64,000 nt of DNA, taken from positions 1,364,001 through 1,428,000 of the forward strand of contig MBPM02000001.1 in assembly GCA_001695595.3 (NCBI GenBank). The letters are read 5' to 3'. A model generated the notes under the pieces. The model saw only the letters and a list, made by a program, of their open reading frames with translations. It ran no database searches and was not told the origin of the DNA. Shown here piece by piece: positions 48,082 through 59,166 of this stretch. This DNA comes from Plasmopara viticola. Lineage: Eukaryota > Oomycota > Peronosporomycetes > Peronosporales > Peronosporaceae. The position numbers and the translations under genes are program-made. The first letter of the stretch is position 1; the number at the start of each line of letters is the position of its first letter.

Positions 48082-50067
48082 ATGTCTGAGTACAGCTCGT
48101 CGACTAGGTCGCCTTTGGCTGGCGATTCTTTAACCCTTCGGTCGCTTGCCAGCTTTGGCTTCACGAACGGACTGGACGGGACAGATGACAGCGACACCGA
48201 CACGAAGGAAGAGACTGCAGCTATGGGTGTCAAAGAGTGCGAACGCTTGACAACAGTGGCCAAGCGAATGACCGAGAGCCTTTTGGAGGCCACAGATCTG
48301 CTCGGTGGGATTCCTTGGGCGCTTGTGCACGAAAAGCACGGGATCTCGCTCTTCCGCGCCGATGCCGCTACCAATGTGCCGTGTAATGTTCACGCAGTGT
48401 GCAAATTTGCCTGTGACATCGAAGACATCGCTGCATCGCTGATTACGTCGACAACAGTGTCGTTTAAACGGATGATGGCCATCCTATCGTCCGATTTTCT
48501 GGATGGCGCTGTGGTGCACAACATCGTAGAGCCTACACCGGCCACGCCTCACCGTCATGTCGCTCTCAAGTGGGCGGCCTTCAAAAGCTCGGGTCCGTTC
48601 GCTAAAGATCGCGACTTACTCATGCTGGAATACGTTGATATGATAGAGGACACACAGGGACAGAGGACTGCCTTTCGCATTATGGAATCTATTAACACTC
48701 CGACCGGCTTTTCTAAATTTGCCGAGTCTTCGAAGTACACTCGCGACCTCGTACCGCTTATTGGATTCATGTACCACTCGACAAAGCGCACAGGTGAGCT
48801 ACGAATGACATACACGTGCAACTTTGACAAGAATGGGGACCTTCCTTCTTGGGTGGCCAATTCGGCCATTCAGTCCCATGTCGAAAAGTGCATTAATGGA
48901 ATCTTAAAATACACGGAAAGTTTTCGTGTAGGTCGCGAAGAGATTGTACTTCCTCAACAAGTGGTTCCAATGGGCGAACAGGACCACTGCCGCATCTGTT
49001 CGAAAAAGTTTTGCGTGCGCCGACGCCGTTACAATTGTCTTAAATGTGGCGACGCTTGCTGCAGTTCGTGCAGCTCAGTGCGTAGTGCGCACGTGCCAGA
49101 GATTGGTGAGCGTCAGCTTCGAGTTTGTACAGCGTGCGTCATTAAAGCGCGTCAAATGGCGCGTATCACCGCCAATTGCGTGGAGCAATTAGGAGTTTCG
49201 GCTGGCAGCTCGACTAGTACGACACAGATTTGTAGTAAGAGCGAGACTCCTCGCACGCTTGGTCGCGCACAGAGCTTTACGGTCTCTAGACCTGAAATGA
49301 AGCAGGATGCGTCGAAGCGTCGATCTTACGACGATCTTCTTGATCCAGTACGTTCTCGACTTATTGAATACAAGACCTTTTCATTCGGAACTGGTGAGGG
49401 GCCTGGCGCCACCACAGGCTCAGCCATAGGAGTGCCCAAGGCTAGCTTTCCAGCCCGATCTTTTAGTGACGGGCTTGTCATGCGTAACAAAGCGCTCTTT
49501 ACCGCTAAGCGTCGAGGCAGTCCAGCAGACTTGGCCATTTCAATCGAAGCATTCCGCTTGCACCAATTGCGTATGGGTAATGCTGAACGGCATCCTGAGG
49601 ACGGATCCGATGAGAATGACAATAACACGGATGACGAATCTACTGCATCAAGCTCATCCGTATCGCCTACGTGTTCGACGAAGCGACGATCACCTATAGT
49701 CGCGCTACCTCGTACCGGTCGCTTTTGCGTGCATAGCAATAGTGAGAGCAACTTCGTGGTGTCGGTAGCGAACAATGGGGACGAAAAGTCTGAAATTGGT
49801 GAAGCAATGGCTCGCTCCAAGAATATTATTATTGCCGCTAATTATGCCAATAGTTTGGCCCAGCAAGCTCGAAAGATATCGCATAATCGCGTGATAGCGC
49901 TTCAGCAAGAACACGATGTCATGGCACCAATGTTCCGGAAGGACAGCGACCAGGGCAGCATTAAGTCTAATGACGATCCAGTGATGCGCCGTCGACCCCG
50001 TCATCGCCGCCATGGAGGTCACTGCGAATCGTCGGTGGATGTTAAAGCCGTGTTGTTCTCCAAATGA
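48082..50067 (+). CDS. START-like plus FYVE zinc-finger protein
   Basis: Single exon, 661 residues. Residues 80-285 form a START/Bet v1-like lipid-binding domain typical of the large oomycete family (ISLFRADAATNVPCNVHAVC, HRHVALKWAAFKSSGPFAKD, RDLLMLEYVDMIED, LIGFMYHSTKRTGELRMTYT). Residues 295-360 are a FYVE finger (CRICSKKFCVRRRRYNCLKC, then C-x2-C pairs ending in RVCTAC). The basic RRRRYNC patch corresponds to the PI3P-binding R(R/K)HHCR. The last 290 residues are Ser-rich with an acidic stretch (PEDGSDENDNNTDDE) and a basic end (RRRPRHRRHGGH). Such proteins probably bind PI3P on endosomes. An intact gene isolated between transposon-rich flanks. Confidence 0.95.
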   Translation: MSEYSSSTRSPLAGDSLTLRSLASFGFTNGLDGTDDSDTDTKEETAAMGVKECERLTTVAKRMTESLLEATDLLGGIPWALVHEKHGISLFRADAATNVPCNVHAVCKFACDIEDIAASLITSTTVSFKRMMAILSSDFLDGAVVHNIVEPTPATPHRHVALKWAAFKSSGPFAKDRDLLMLEYVDMIEDTQGQRTAFRIMESINTPTGFSKFAESSKYTRDLVPLIGFMYHSTKRTGELRMTYTCNFDKNGDLPSWVANSAIQSHVEKCINGILKYTESFRVGREEIVLPQQVVPMGEQDHCRICSKKFCVRRRRYNCLKCGDACCSSCSSVRSAHVPEIGERQLRVCTACVIKARQMARITANCVEQLGVSAGSSTSTTQICSKSETPRTLGRAQSFTVSRPEMKQDASKRRSYDDLLDPVRSRLIEYKTFSFGTGEGPGATTGSAIGVPKASFPARSFSDGLVMRNKALFTAKRRGSPADLAISIEAFRLHQLRMGNAERHPEDGSDENDNNTDDESTASSSSVSPTCSTKRRSPIVALPRTGRFCVHSNSESNFVVSVANNGDEKSEIGEAMARSKNIIIAANYANSLAQQARKISHNRVIALQQEHDVMAPMFRKDSDQGSIKSNDDPVMRRRPRHRRHGGHCESSVDVKAVLFSK

Positions 50068-53000
50068 AATGCGCTGTTCAATTTACACTGTTGGAGAACT
50101 TATGACGGCAGTAATGGAGACTCTTGACGAAAAAAAAAAAAACGCCGGTCGAATAGTAAAAGACACCGTTCGAGTCGAATGTGAACTAGTATGCGTAGAA
50201 AACCACCCACGGCTTCAAGAAATGTGAATGTGACTTAGTTTATGAACGCTTGGGGGTCAAAGGTAGTACATTTGCTTGCATTAGTACTGTTGTAAGCTTA
50301 ACATTGGAATTAAGCGCTGCAATGATATTGTGCTCGCGCTTTATGAAGTTTTTATTTTTCATAGACAAGGGTTTAGGCGCATGGCATGACATAATTTCTA
50401 TTGCCTAGTGCGTAAGGCGCGAACTTCACGGATAAATGAAATGACGAGTCCTCGAATGCTTTAACATTTTCAGGCCATGGAAACACCTCCCTTTTCGACG
50501 ATCTTGTCAACAATATCAGTCGGTCTTAAGCTCGTGGCAAGTTTTTAACTCGACTAGGGTTGAAGAGCTTGGTTTTACCGTTACCACGAGCTCCAGGTTT
50601 GGTTAGTTATTTTGAGTGCACAGCAATCTGATTGCACTGCCCGTCGATCTCGTATGGTAACAATGGCTGCTGCCAGGTGTATATGGCAAGTGGATCTCAA
50701 TTACAAGTCAAAGTGCGGAAGAACGCTTTATAGAGAAGATGAGAGTTGAAATTGAAGTCTTGGGAATAGTGATACTTCTTAGGAATAGATTTAAAGTATC
50801 GAGTCCGAGAGGTACATGATGTGCGCAGATTTTTGCAATTTCAAGATGGCCATTCCCAACTTTCAAATGTCAAATACTATATCCGTAACTAATAGTACCT
50901 AATATATTCTAGCGAACACGCTTGATTAACCTCCAATATTTTTGTCAAAGCTTTTGTTTCATCAATGTGCAATCGCATCTCTTGGCCGGTTTAAAGTGTT
51001 GTGTCATCTTTCCGCAGATCAAAGAACCCAAATTGCTGGCTGTCTTCGGTTGAGTGATCGGTTTTCAAGCTCCTTCCGAGCAAACTTCGATAGCGCTTTT
51101 TAAGAGGTCAGATAGCACTAAACCTTATTTATATACAAGGGTGTGTGAATCGTTGATGCATGAACTGCATTGATGACTGCAAAAAATCTATTGACAGAAA
51201 CCCGGTCCGCATATGGGAAGTTGGCGTAACTCGTGGGTGAATTCATGTTGCTCAGTTGAAAAATAAGGCCGACGACTGCAAAATTGCTGTATGCACGACT
51301 CCTTCGGAAGCAATTACAAAACCCTTGGTGCTTCTGAAAGGACGAAAACTTCACTTAGTACGCGAATCGCGTAACAATATACAGTGATTAATTTGGGTGC
51401 AATACCTGGAGATACGACTTAAAACAGTGGAAAGACCCGCGTCAATTAACAAAGCTGTAACGAACGACCTAGATCAGGCTTCACATTGCATCACAGAGAT
51501 CCCTGAGAGACAATAGGTGCCCGCCTTTAATGTCGTCACCAGGCTTCTTTGGCCGAGTACTACTTCTCTGATAATTGAGAAACACGCAAGTGGGTCGAGC
51601 TCTAGGTGAAGCTTAATAGTACCTACATAATCGTTGAATGCCGCAAAAGACTTCAAATCAATAGAAAAAGATGCTGTCGACCGGAAGTTTCTGTATATTT
51701 CCAAAAAACAGCCTCCAGTGAATTTGTTTCATAGACGTTTTGCTTTTAAATACGAAGAATGTCCAAACAATCGAACTTTAAATCCTACCAATGAAATGCT
51801 CACTAATTGCTGCTAACTCGGTCTCGACGTATATAATACAGATTCTTTAAATTACAAAAGAAGCATGAGATATTCAGGTGCACGACATAGATTTAGAGCA
51901 TGTTAGCTGCTTGGAAATCTCATCTTGTATACCACGGGCAGTTGACCGCGGCCTTGGACGTGATGATGGTAAGAGAGTTAACTAGTGGAATCTACAGCTT
52001 GCATTTCGAGATGGTTCAATTGATACGAAACAATTAATTTAGCAATCGCCACGATGCATGTATTGTCTAACATATACTATTCGCGTATTCTTTCATTGTT
52101 GAAGCAATTCAAACGATGCTCTTCATACAATTTAGATAAGAAGGATCTGTCCGACGCGAACAAAGCTTCTATGCGTTGGATGGAGCATTTCCATATATGA
52201 CGAAACAACATATTAGCAAACTCGCAAACATGAAACGGATCCGATGCAACTGACCTATTAAGAAGAAAGTGCTTTCTGTTAGAAAATCAGAGGCTCCACT
52301 GCAAATATACTATGGCAATTAATTTAGCCGATGAGGAAATGACAGCACGAACAATGGTTGAGTTCGTGCTGTCATTAAAGCGATAGACAAAGAGTTTCTG
52401 CAGCTTCCAGATTATAAAGCAGTGTGCTTATTTATGAAAGAGTGCCGGAATTAAAGCCGAACGGAAGTAGTCACCAATTACCCGACTATGATGATTTAGC
52501 AGTATTGTCACACGCCCCTGCAGACATCGTGCGATGTCGTATTTATTGTCTCTACAAACTACTTACAAGCTTCAAAGCTATAAAACAGGTCGCGTTTGAT
52601 AGAACGTCATATACGGATACGTTAGTGCTACGTGCTTAAATTTACATATCAGCTTTAAGGTATGAGTTGTAAGAGCCAAAAGCCGACTAAACTCAAAGAC
52701 ACTAAAAAAATTCCAAGCCTTTTGCACTACTCCTTACTGTCCATCTTGTTGTCCACTTGTTTGTGTCTGTGCGAAACCCGTGAACTTCTCTTACGTGCCA
52801 AAAGATCTGCCAAGCCCATCATTAAGCGGTTTGAGATAAGCTTTAATGCGTTTCTCAGATGTCAATCGATGCAATACGACATTATAGAATAATGACTTAT
52901 AACATGTGAGTATTGGATAAAATTCCTGTTACAAAGATCAATAGAGTTTCCCCTTTCTGGTGATATAGTTATACACCTGTGCTGCTGTAATCACGCTTCA

Positions 53001-54166
53001 AAGTTTTGTCAGTATCATAAATATAAAGCTACATACCTTATTCGCAAATTGCACATGGTAAATTCCTATATTTTAATGAAAGAAGAAAATTTTTTTGGGG
53101 GCGTTGTAAAAGCTTCATCTCGCAATAACAGACGGGTTCAAGTACGGGCAAGAATTGAAGTAAAAACGCTCGGCTGTAAAAGAGGATAGGGCATACCGTG
53201 GGAATCTCATGCAGAGAGTGTTGCTACTGCCCAACGCAGCGGACTGACTAAATCAAATTTGAGAGATCTTGTATTTCTCTGCAGTAATGTAATACTGTGA
53301 TGACGAGCTCCATCGATAGTCAGTAAAGCTGATAGCAACAATTAAGACGATGGGTTTCGTCTTATACATCCCAAAATAATGAAGTAGCGGAGACAAAAGG
53401 AAGACAATTGTAAGAAAAACCACTTTGTCGATCGCAGAAAGTAACAAAAATTATGCCTAAGGTGCAGACTTCGACACACGAATTTGTGTCATTGAACCAA
53501 ACACGTACAGAATTGCGTAAGGAACTGTACATCACGTAATTATAACTTGTCGCGTACATCTATTTTGATAAGCTTAAGTACTGTGATCGTGAAGTGTTAA
53601 ATAGTAGTATATGTCACATGACTTGACGCCATACAAAATTACTATATTCACTAAAAATGTACTTCTTAAACATTTATTGGGGATTACAAGGACACTAGAG
53701 GTAATGCTAGTGGGACAGAGCTAAATTTTGTGATTTGTGCGTGATTGAAACTAAACTCCTGATATACCGACAGCCTTTGAAGAAGAAAGCAGCTGCGATT
53801 TGCTGCCGGTATTGCACGCAATGTACGAGGTTTCAAGTCTTGGTAGGCTTTGGTGCATCGAACAATCGCCGTCAGCTAGAACAATTTGAAATATGTTTTA
53901 CGAGGGAGCTATGGACAGGAGTTAGGCTCGTTTGGCTGACAGAATGAACTGTTTCTGATGTCCGGACTGTATGGCATGAAAACATCGACACCACATAATG
54001 GCTGGTTGCTATGGCCACAGTAATCAATCAGAAGTAAAACATTGCGTATCCTCCGTCGTCGGTACATTGCGCACAAAATACTAATATATTAGTCAAACTA
54101 GTTATAAACAAAATGCTCCATTTTAATTACTATCTGCCATTTATCATCGTAAACAAATGTTGTGTA
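50068..54166. other. Gene-poor stretch, 4.1 kb
   Basis: Only short frames; none longer than 80 codons has a recognisable domain. A 76-codon frame at 52662-52892 has a hydrophobic run followed by RELLLRAKRS, but the run is not at the N-terminus. Probably degraded repeats. Confidence 0.5.
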
Positions 54167-54244
54167 GGGTCATTCTTTGTCTTTGACGTAGCCAAATATG
54201 GCATTATATTAAGCGCACCGTGGCTAGAAACGTACAAGCCCTAA
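54167..54244 (+). pseudogene. Ty3/gypsy protease-like fragment
   Basis: One frame reads GSFFVFDVAKYGIILSAPWL then ETYKP and a stop. The pattern F-V..-.-YD-ILG-PWL-.--P is the end of gypsy aspartic proteases. The rest of the element is not visible; mixed broken frames follow to about 54.8 kb. Confidence 0.45.
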
Positions 54245-55339
54245 GAAATTGGCGGCTCACGGCCAAAGCGTACCAGTGATCCAATTCTTCATGGCAAACG
54301 TTTGGAGACATGCTATCCCGACCTTGATGTGCTCCAACTTTTTAAAGAAAGCTTGCGTAATTATACACCTGAAATCGTATGGGATGTATCGAAGACCCTG
54401 GTATTTATCATAAGGTAGACGTGACTACATTCGTAAGAGCAATTAATAGCAAGTAACTAAATATCGCTGACGCCACCGACTACTAAAGCTGCTAAAGATA
54501 GCGGGTTTGATAGCTTTCAGGAAGGTAACATAGCGCTTAACAGTGTTGCAAAGTTTAAAAGCGGACAACATAAATCTACAAGAACAGAGCCGAGGTGTGA
54601 TGCGTGATCGATCCTAAGTGTCAATATTAATGCCGTAGCTGACGAAAAGAATCAATCCGCAGCATCAGCTGACAATTTATATGGCCGTTATGCCACGGCG
54701 GGTGCGCTTGAAATGGAAACGCTGCCAGAGGTAAGTAGTTACTGACCTCGAAGAACTCGAAGTTATCACTACTGAGTTTTGAGCTTAATTTTAAAACAAA
54801 CAAATCTTTGCTGGGGCGCTCGTAAAGAAAGAACACTCAGATGAAAATGCCTTACGGTAGCCCCAAAGGTAATGCACGCTAAAGCTAGACTCAGAGACTC
54901 GGGTATATTCTTTATAAAATACCCAGAAGGTAACTTAGACGTGGTTTCGAGAGACCATCCATCGACACACACTGGATAAGGAAGCTAAGTACTTGATTAA
55001 TTTAGCTCATTGTTGCTATCTTCGCTTAAAAGAAAAGTAGACACGGTGCAAAATCCAATGTCTCAGCACTAGTATATGATGATAAAGCGATATTTGCAAT
55101 ACAACCTAACCACTATTATTATACACACACATTGGCCCCATCCCTACACTTTCAGAGATAATTTTGACAAGCCCCATCCTATGGTATCGATGGGTAGAAA
55201 ACACTATAAGCACACAAATCACCCAGAGCCTTTGATCGAACCTATCAGACACTCTGAGAATATCATTAATTCTACTTAAAAGCATCAAGGGTCCCCCCTG
55301 TCAGAAAATTTTAAGTTTGCATTACCATTTAATTGTGAA
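54245..55339. other. Intergenic / debris
   Basis: Broken short frames, possibly the continuation of the gypsy remnant. No gene recognised. Confidence 0.45.
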
Positions 55340-56100
55340 CGCGTTATCCACCCCCCCTCCGATTTTGTTATACATCGTCCATTTTTGTGATTGGCTAAAT
55401 ACTGATTGGCTAAAACTCAGGCTTGTTCGTGACGCCACTTTCCTCTTAACCTCTTTTTGCTGTTTACTTCACCATCCACAGAACGCAACATTCCTCACAT
55501 TCACACTCACTCTCTCACGTACAGTTGCCCTCTCCTCAGATCACTCTTTCGCTTTTGAGACCATGAACATGTTACCATCTTTAACCGAAATGACCTATGC
55601 AACGATTGAATTGCTTTAAGTGCGGCATTAATTATCAACCACCGTCTGTTGTGCCTGGTGGTGACTTGGCTCGTGTACAACGAGCTGTAGCTATGATTTC
55701 GAACGCGAGTGCCATTGCTGAAGTGTTTTCTCGGATTGATCACAAGTTTGGTCTTATGTATGCGAAACGTGCGTTTGTCCACTGGTACATGGGTGAAGGG
55801 ATAGAGGAAGGAGAGTTTTCAGAGGCACGGGAAGATTTTGCTGCGCTAGAAAAAGACTACGATGAAGTCACGGCGGAGACTGTTGAAGACGAAGGCGAAG
55901 AAACCGAGGATTAATATTGAATTTAGCTATTATTTAGGAACTCATTTCTTTTTACTAACTTCAAGAACATTAAAAATGGATTAAATAATAATATGGCGTC
56001 ACAAACATTTCAATACCAAGCCCGAGTTTTAGCCAATCACTAGTTTATTTTATTAGCCAATCACAAAAATGGGGGATGGATAATGAAATGAATAACGCGG
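55340..56100. mobile_element. Inverted-repeat element enclosing a captured alpha-tubulin fragment
   Basis: Arms at 55340-55420 and 56022-56100 are imperfect inverted copies. Reversing the left arm gives gagttttagccaatca, then tttagccaatcacaaaaatgg, then gatg-ata and ggataacgcg; the right arm has the same blocks in the same order with a short insertion. The arms point outward with the shared end cgcgttat. Between them lies the 3' end of an alpha-tubulin gene preceded by a CT-rich leader-like segment. This looks like a non-autonomous TIR transposon that picked up host DNA. No target-site duplication was recognised. Confidence 0.55.
55597..55914 (+). pseudogene. Alpha-tubulin C-terminal fragment (about 105 of 450 residues)
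   Basis: After a few unrelated residues the frame matches the last quarter of alpha-tubulin: [60 protein letters not shown] and [20 protein letters not shown]. Upstream tubulin sequence is missing; homology starts abruptly at FKCGIN. The acidic tail ends EETED without the usual terminal Tyr. Frame is intact, so capture may be recent, or it could be expressed as a small peptide. It sits between inverted repeats. Confidence 0.9.
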
Positions 56101-56101
56101 C

Positions 56102-56113
56102 CCTAACTTTATA
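56102..56113. repeat. Target-site duplication, left copy
   Basis: cctaactttata, identical to 56435-56446, directly flanking the GC-rich retroelement. Confidence 0.8.
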
Positions 56114-56434
56114 GTGTATTGTATTACGTTATCGCGTTGCCAAGTTATGCACGTACTAGGCTCAGTCTGGCTAGTCCACGGCATAGAGTGGTGTCCGCAT
56201 ACGTCGGGTCTCGTTCGGCGGGCAGTGCAGCCAGCACCGAGGTCGTGAGGGTCTTCCATTATTTTGTTTAACTCTGACTTGGTAAGAGCCCAGGTGGCGC
56301 CCGGTGCTGGAGACCGTCGCGTCGAGGGTGAGACTCGTTAGAGATCTGCAGATGCCCGAGAGCACCTGCCCGAAGCGCGCGAGCATTAAGCCCCCGCGCT
56401 TGGAAGGAGGGCGTCACCCCAACCTTTTCCAAAG
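56114..56434 (-). mobile_element. SINE-like GC-rich retroelement with 12-bp target-site duplication
   Basis: A 321-bp GC-rich island in AT-rich surroundings, flanked by the perfect 12-bp direct repeat cctaactttata. Read on the minus strand it starts ctttggaaaagg and ends in a short simple tail (gtaatacaatacac), as expected for an element inserted by LINE-type machinery. A second copy in opposite orientation is at 58851-59166. Both retain the same frame (MEDPHDLGAGCTARRTRPDV), which is probably incidental. A solo LTR is the alternative, but LTRs usually give 4-6 bp duplications. Confidence 0.65.
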
Positions 56435-56446
56435 CCTAACTTTATA
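56435..56446. repeat. Target-site duplication, right copy
   Basis: cctaactttata, second copy of 56102-56113. Confidence 0.8.
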
Positions 56447-57625
56447 CTAAGTATTAAATCAAAATAGTATATAAGAAGTTTAATACAGTAATTAAATGTA
56501 TTAGGCTATGCATCGGTCGTAGACTGATAAATTTGTGTGAAAAATCGAACATGTTTGATGCTGGAATTGGTACATTTTACTTCGATAAGAATTGTAAGGA
56601 TCATTTTAGTTTAAGAGAATGCATCAAACGAGTATACGAACATCCCTATTAAGATTCACTTCTGATTTTAGAGAATACATTTCACGACTTCATTGATTTT
56701 TTTTTATTGTGAAGAAAAATTATTAAAGATACACCATACACTACACTTGTTGTTTTAAAATTCGAAAAATTCAAGGGAAAGGCTTTTGAGGAAGCATATG
56801 ATCAAGATGCGTCATGCTGTGGATGGTTATACATCCAACAATCTGAAAATTCGGATGTCAAACGGTCCTTACAACAAGATGGAGATACGAAATAGGGTCG
56901 ATTGGAAAATAAAAGTGTCAAGTGGATACTATGAAAAGCAATATTTTAGTTGGATGTGTAAGTATGAATGTATCAAGAACAGATGTCCACTATTAAAAGG
57001 AAACTTGAATGAGTTTAAGACACAAATTTAAATAAGATTTAGCTTTGAACTTAACTATGAAACCTGTCAGCTGCTTGTCGAGGTTCTGTTATTAAAGCAA
57101 CGGTCTTTGTCTGCAGGTTATTCGATCATACAGGTGATTAGAACTCGCTTATACATTGTTTAAATCACGACACCATCGGTTTGGACAGGCTATCAGAGAT
57201 AAGCTTGATTTTTCGACAAGGTGTCTTATCACATCATCCTCAAATCACATTGTCTTCAGACTGTGTCGCACCCAGTAGCACTGAAGCTCTGTTTTTTCAA
57301 ACAATCGTGAACACGATGTATTAAAGCGGTAATGCATCACCTGAACAAGAGGCAAGAATACAACAGATGATTAATTGATCAAAGTCTGAAGTCTAGCTCG
57401 CATTTGACGAATCAGAACAAAGGCGTGATTTATCCTCCACCGCTGCAAGAATTCCGGACTGAGCTCGTCAGACATCAATTTTTATCTCTCCAGCCTTTCT
57501 GCTGCAGCATTGTTGCATTCAGTTGCACCTCTAAGCAACTTTTCACGCTTCAGTCGAAGAGGCGAATCAAGGAAAGTAATTCGCATCGCAAAGTTTCCAT
57601 CACGCGTGGGTCCACTTCTCTCCTT
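56447..57625. other. Undetermined, contains an 82-codon ORF
   Basis: An open frame at 56786-57031 (plus) encodes a Lys/Tyr/Asn-rich peptide with WMCKYECIKNRCPLLKGN near the end; unrecognised, though it resembles zinc-finger-like transposase N-terminal pieces. The rest is AT-rich. The right part lies downstream of the CRN remnant and may include its old 3' end. Confidence 0.4.
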
Positions 57626-58668
57626 TTAAATTTCGTGCACCGTCTTATATCCATTGGCCGAACGAGTGAGCAACATTCTGGCGATTTCGTGGTCCGTGAA
57701 CCACAAGAAATACCAGTTTTCATTTAAGTTAGTGAGCAAACCCACAGGAGCACAACGTACTTCACTCATCAAATCCGCCACCACCAACTCCAGCAGCAGT
57801 TGCCATCGTTCGTTGTAGCTTAAAAAATCCTTCTTTACTTCGATCACGAACCGAAGACCAGCAAAATCGTCGTTCATTCGGTTCGCCAGTTCATCGATTA
57901 TCACCATATCTGCTGTTCCCTTCACTTCAAAGGGAAGTCTGCTTCGATCATTATAATCGAGTGAGTCCCGCATTCAAGCTACATCCTTCAGGAAATTCTT
58001 CTGCTTTCGTCTTGATATCAAAGCATCGCGTAAGTGTTTTTCGACGTACTTCATGCATACCTTACGTTGGTCTGGATGCTTCTCAGGTAGTACTGACCAT
58101 TGATAACCATAAATCGAGTCGTCTACCACTTCATTGACGAGAACAGTCGAGAATTTAAGACCCAATTGCTGCTTGAGATAAATTATTTCAAACACGGGCA
58201 CATTAACATCGAGTGCTCCGAGCGCTTTCGGCAAAGACCTTATTCAATGACATCTCCAATTGCTCTGCCGTGAGCGGGGTTGTGGCTGCAGTGATGTCGC
58301 GCGCTGCACCTTCCGGAACAACTACCGATGCGTGAATTTGATCGGTGGACGGCTCAGGCATACCCCCGAGAATCATCTGAAGGCCAGACTCTACCTGCTG
58401 TTCTTTGTCGTAGATTGTCAGCGCTTCGATAAGGGAAATCTTTTACCCCTTTCTTGAGCTTCTTCACTTCATATGTGCTTGATTTGAGCCGCGTGCCATT
58501 GCCGTGACTGGCGAGAAATAGCTGCATTTCATCTGCATCGCACTTTATCTTGATCTCCTTCTTCGCCTTGATTGCGTTCTTCAAATCTTCCACAGACTCG
58601 CTCGCATCGATGTCGATGGACAACGCGTTTCCTTTCACGCCGACAAACGCGCAATACAGAGTCACCAT
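57626..58668 (-). pseudogene. Crinkler (CRN) effector remnant with PD-(D/E)XK-like C-terminal domain
   Basis: CRNs are oomycete effectors delivered into host cells. Residues 1-60 are the ubiquitin-like header (MVTLYCAFVGVKGNALSIDI, DADEMQLFLAS; the canonical motif is LFLAK). A one-base frame change near 58440 leads into a DWL-type linker ending in IHASVVVPE, equivalent to the conserved HVLVVVPE boundary. A second frame change near 58235 enters the C-terminal domain, interrupted by TGA at 57974-57976. That domain has GTADMVIIDE followed by LRFVIEVKK, the spacing of a PD-(D/E)XK nuclease core. Two frameshifts plus a nonsense codon make it a pseudogene. It lies between inverted SINE-like copies. 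Confidence 0.85.
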
Positions 58669-58850
58669 GCTTCCATTTACTTTCTGTGAGTGAGAAGCGT
58701 TCTATCTATATGCGTATCTACGCCAATCAAACGGTGCAACCATCAATTATCCAGATGGAAAGTCAGAATTCCAGCGATGGGAATTTAATTACCCGTCGGG
58801 GTGAATGAAGTAAATATATATCTAATTATATAGACACAAGAAGCTTGGTA

Positions 58851-59166
58851 TTTGGAAAAGGTCGGGGTGACGCCGCGCGGGGGCTAAATGCTCGCGCGCT
58901 TCGGGCAGGTGCTCTCGGGCATCTGCAGGTCTTTAACGAGTCTCACCCTCGACGCAACGGTCTTCAGCACCAGGGCGCCACCTGGACTCTTACCAAGTCA
59001 GAGCTAAACAAAATAATGGAAGACCCTCACGACCTCGGTGCTGGATGCACTGCCCGCCGAACGAGACCCGACGTGTGCGGACACCACTCTATGCCGTGGA
59101 CTAGCCAGACTGAGCCTAACACGTGCATAACTTGGCAACGCGATAATGTAATACATTACATTACAT
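58851..59166 (+). mobile_element. SINE-like GC-rich retroelement, second copy, inverted
   Basis: Aligned end to end with the copy at 56114-56434 but in the opposite orientation, with a 12-bp deletion near its start and scattered substitutions. The simple tail (attacattacat) is at the right end. No target-site duplication is evident. The two copies bracket 2.4 kb containing the CRN remnant. Confidence 0.6.

Noticed and set aside
52662..52892. Possible RxLR-type effector (hydrophobic run then RELLLRAKRS)
   Set aside because: The hydrophobic segment starts about 20 residues in, there is no RxLR or EER motif proper, and the region is debris.
56053..56259. Small gene MEDPHDLG... and its copy at 58845-59219
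   Set aside because: The frame lies within the repeated GC-rich retroelement and is present in both copies; more likely incidental to the repeat.
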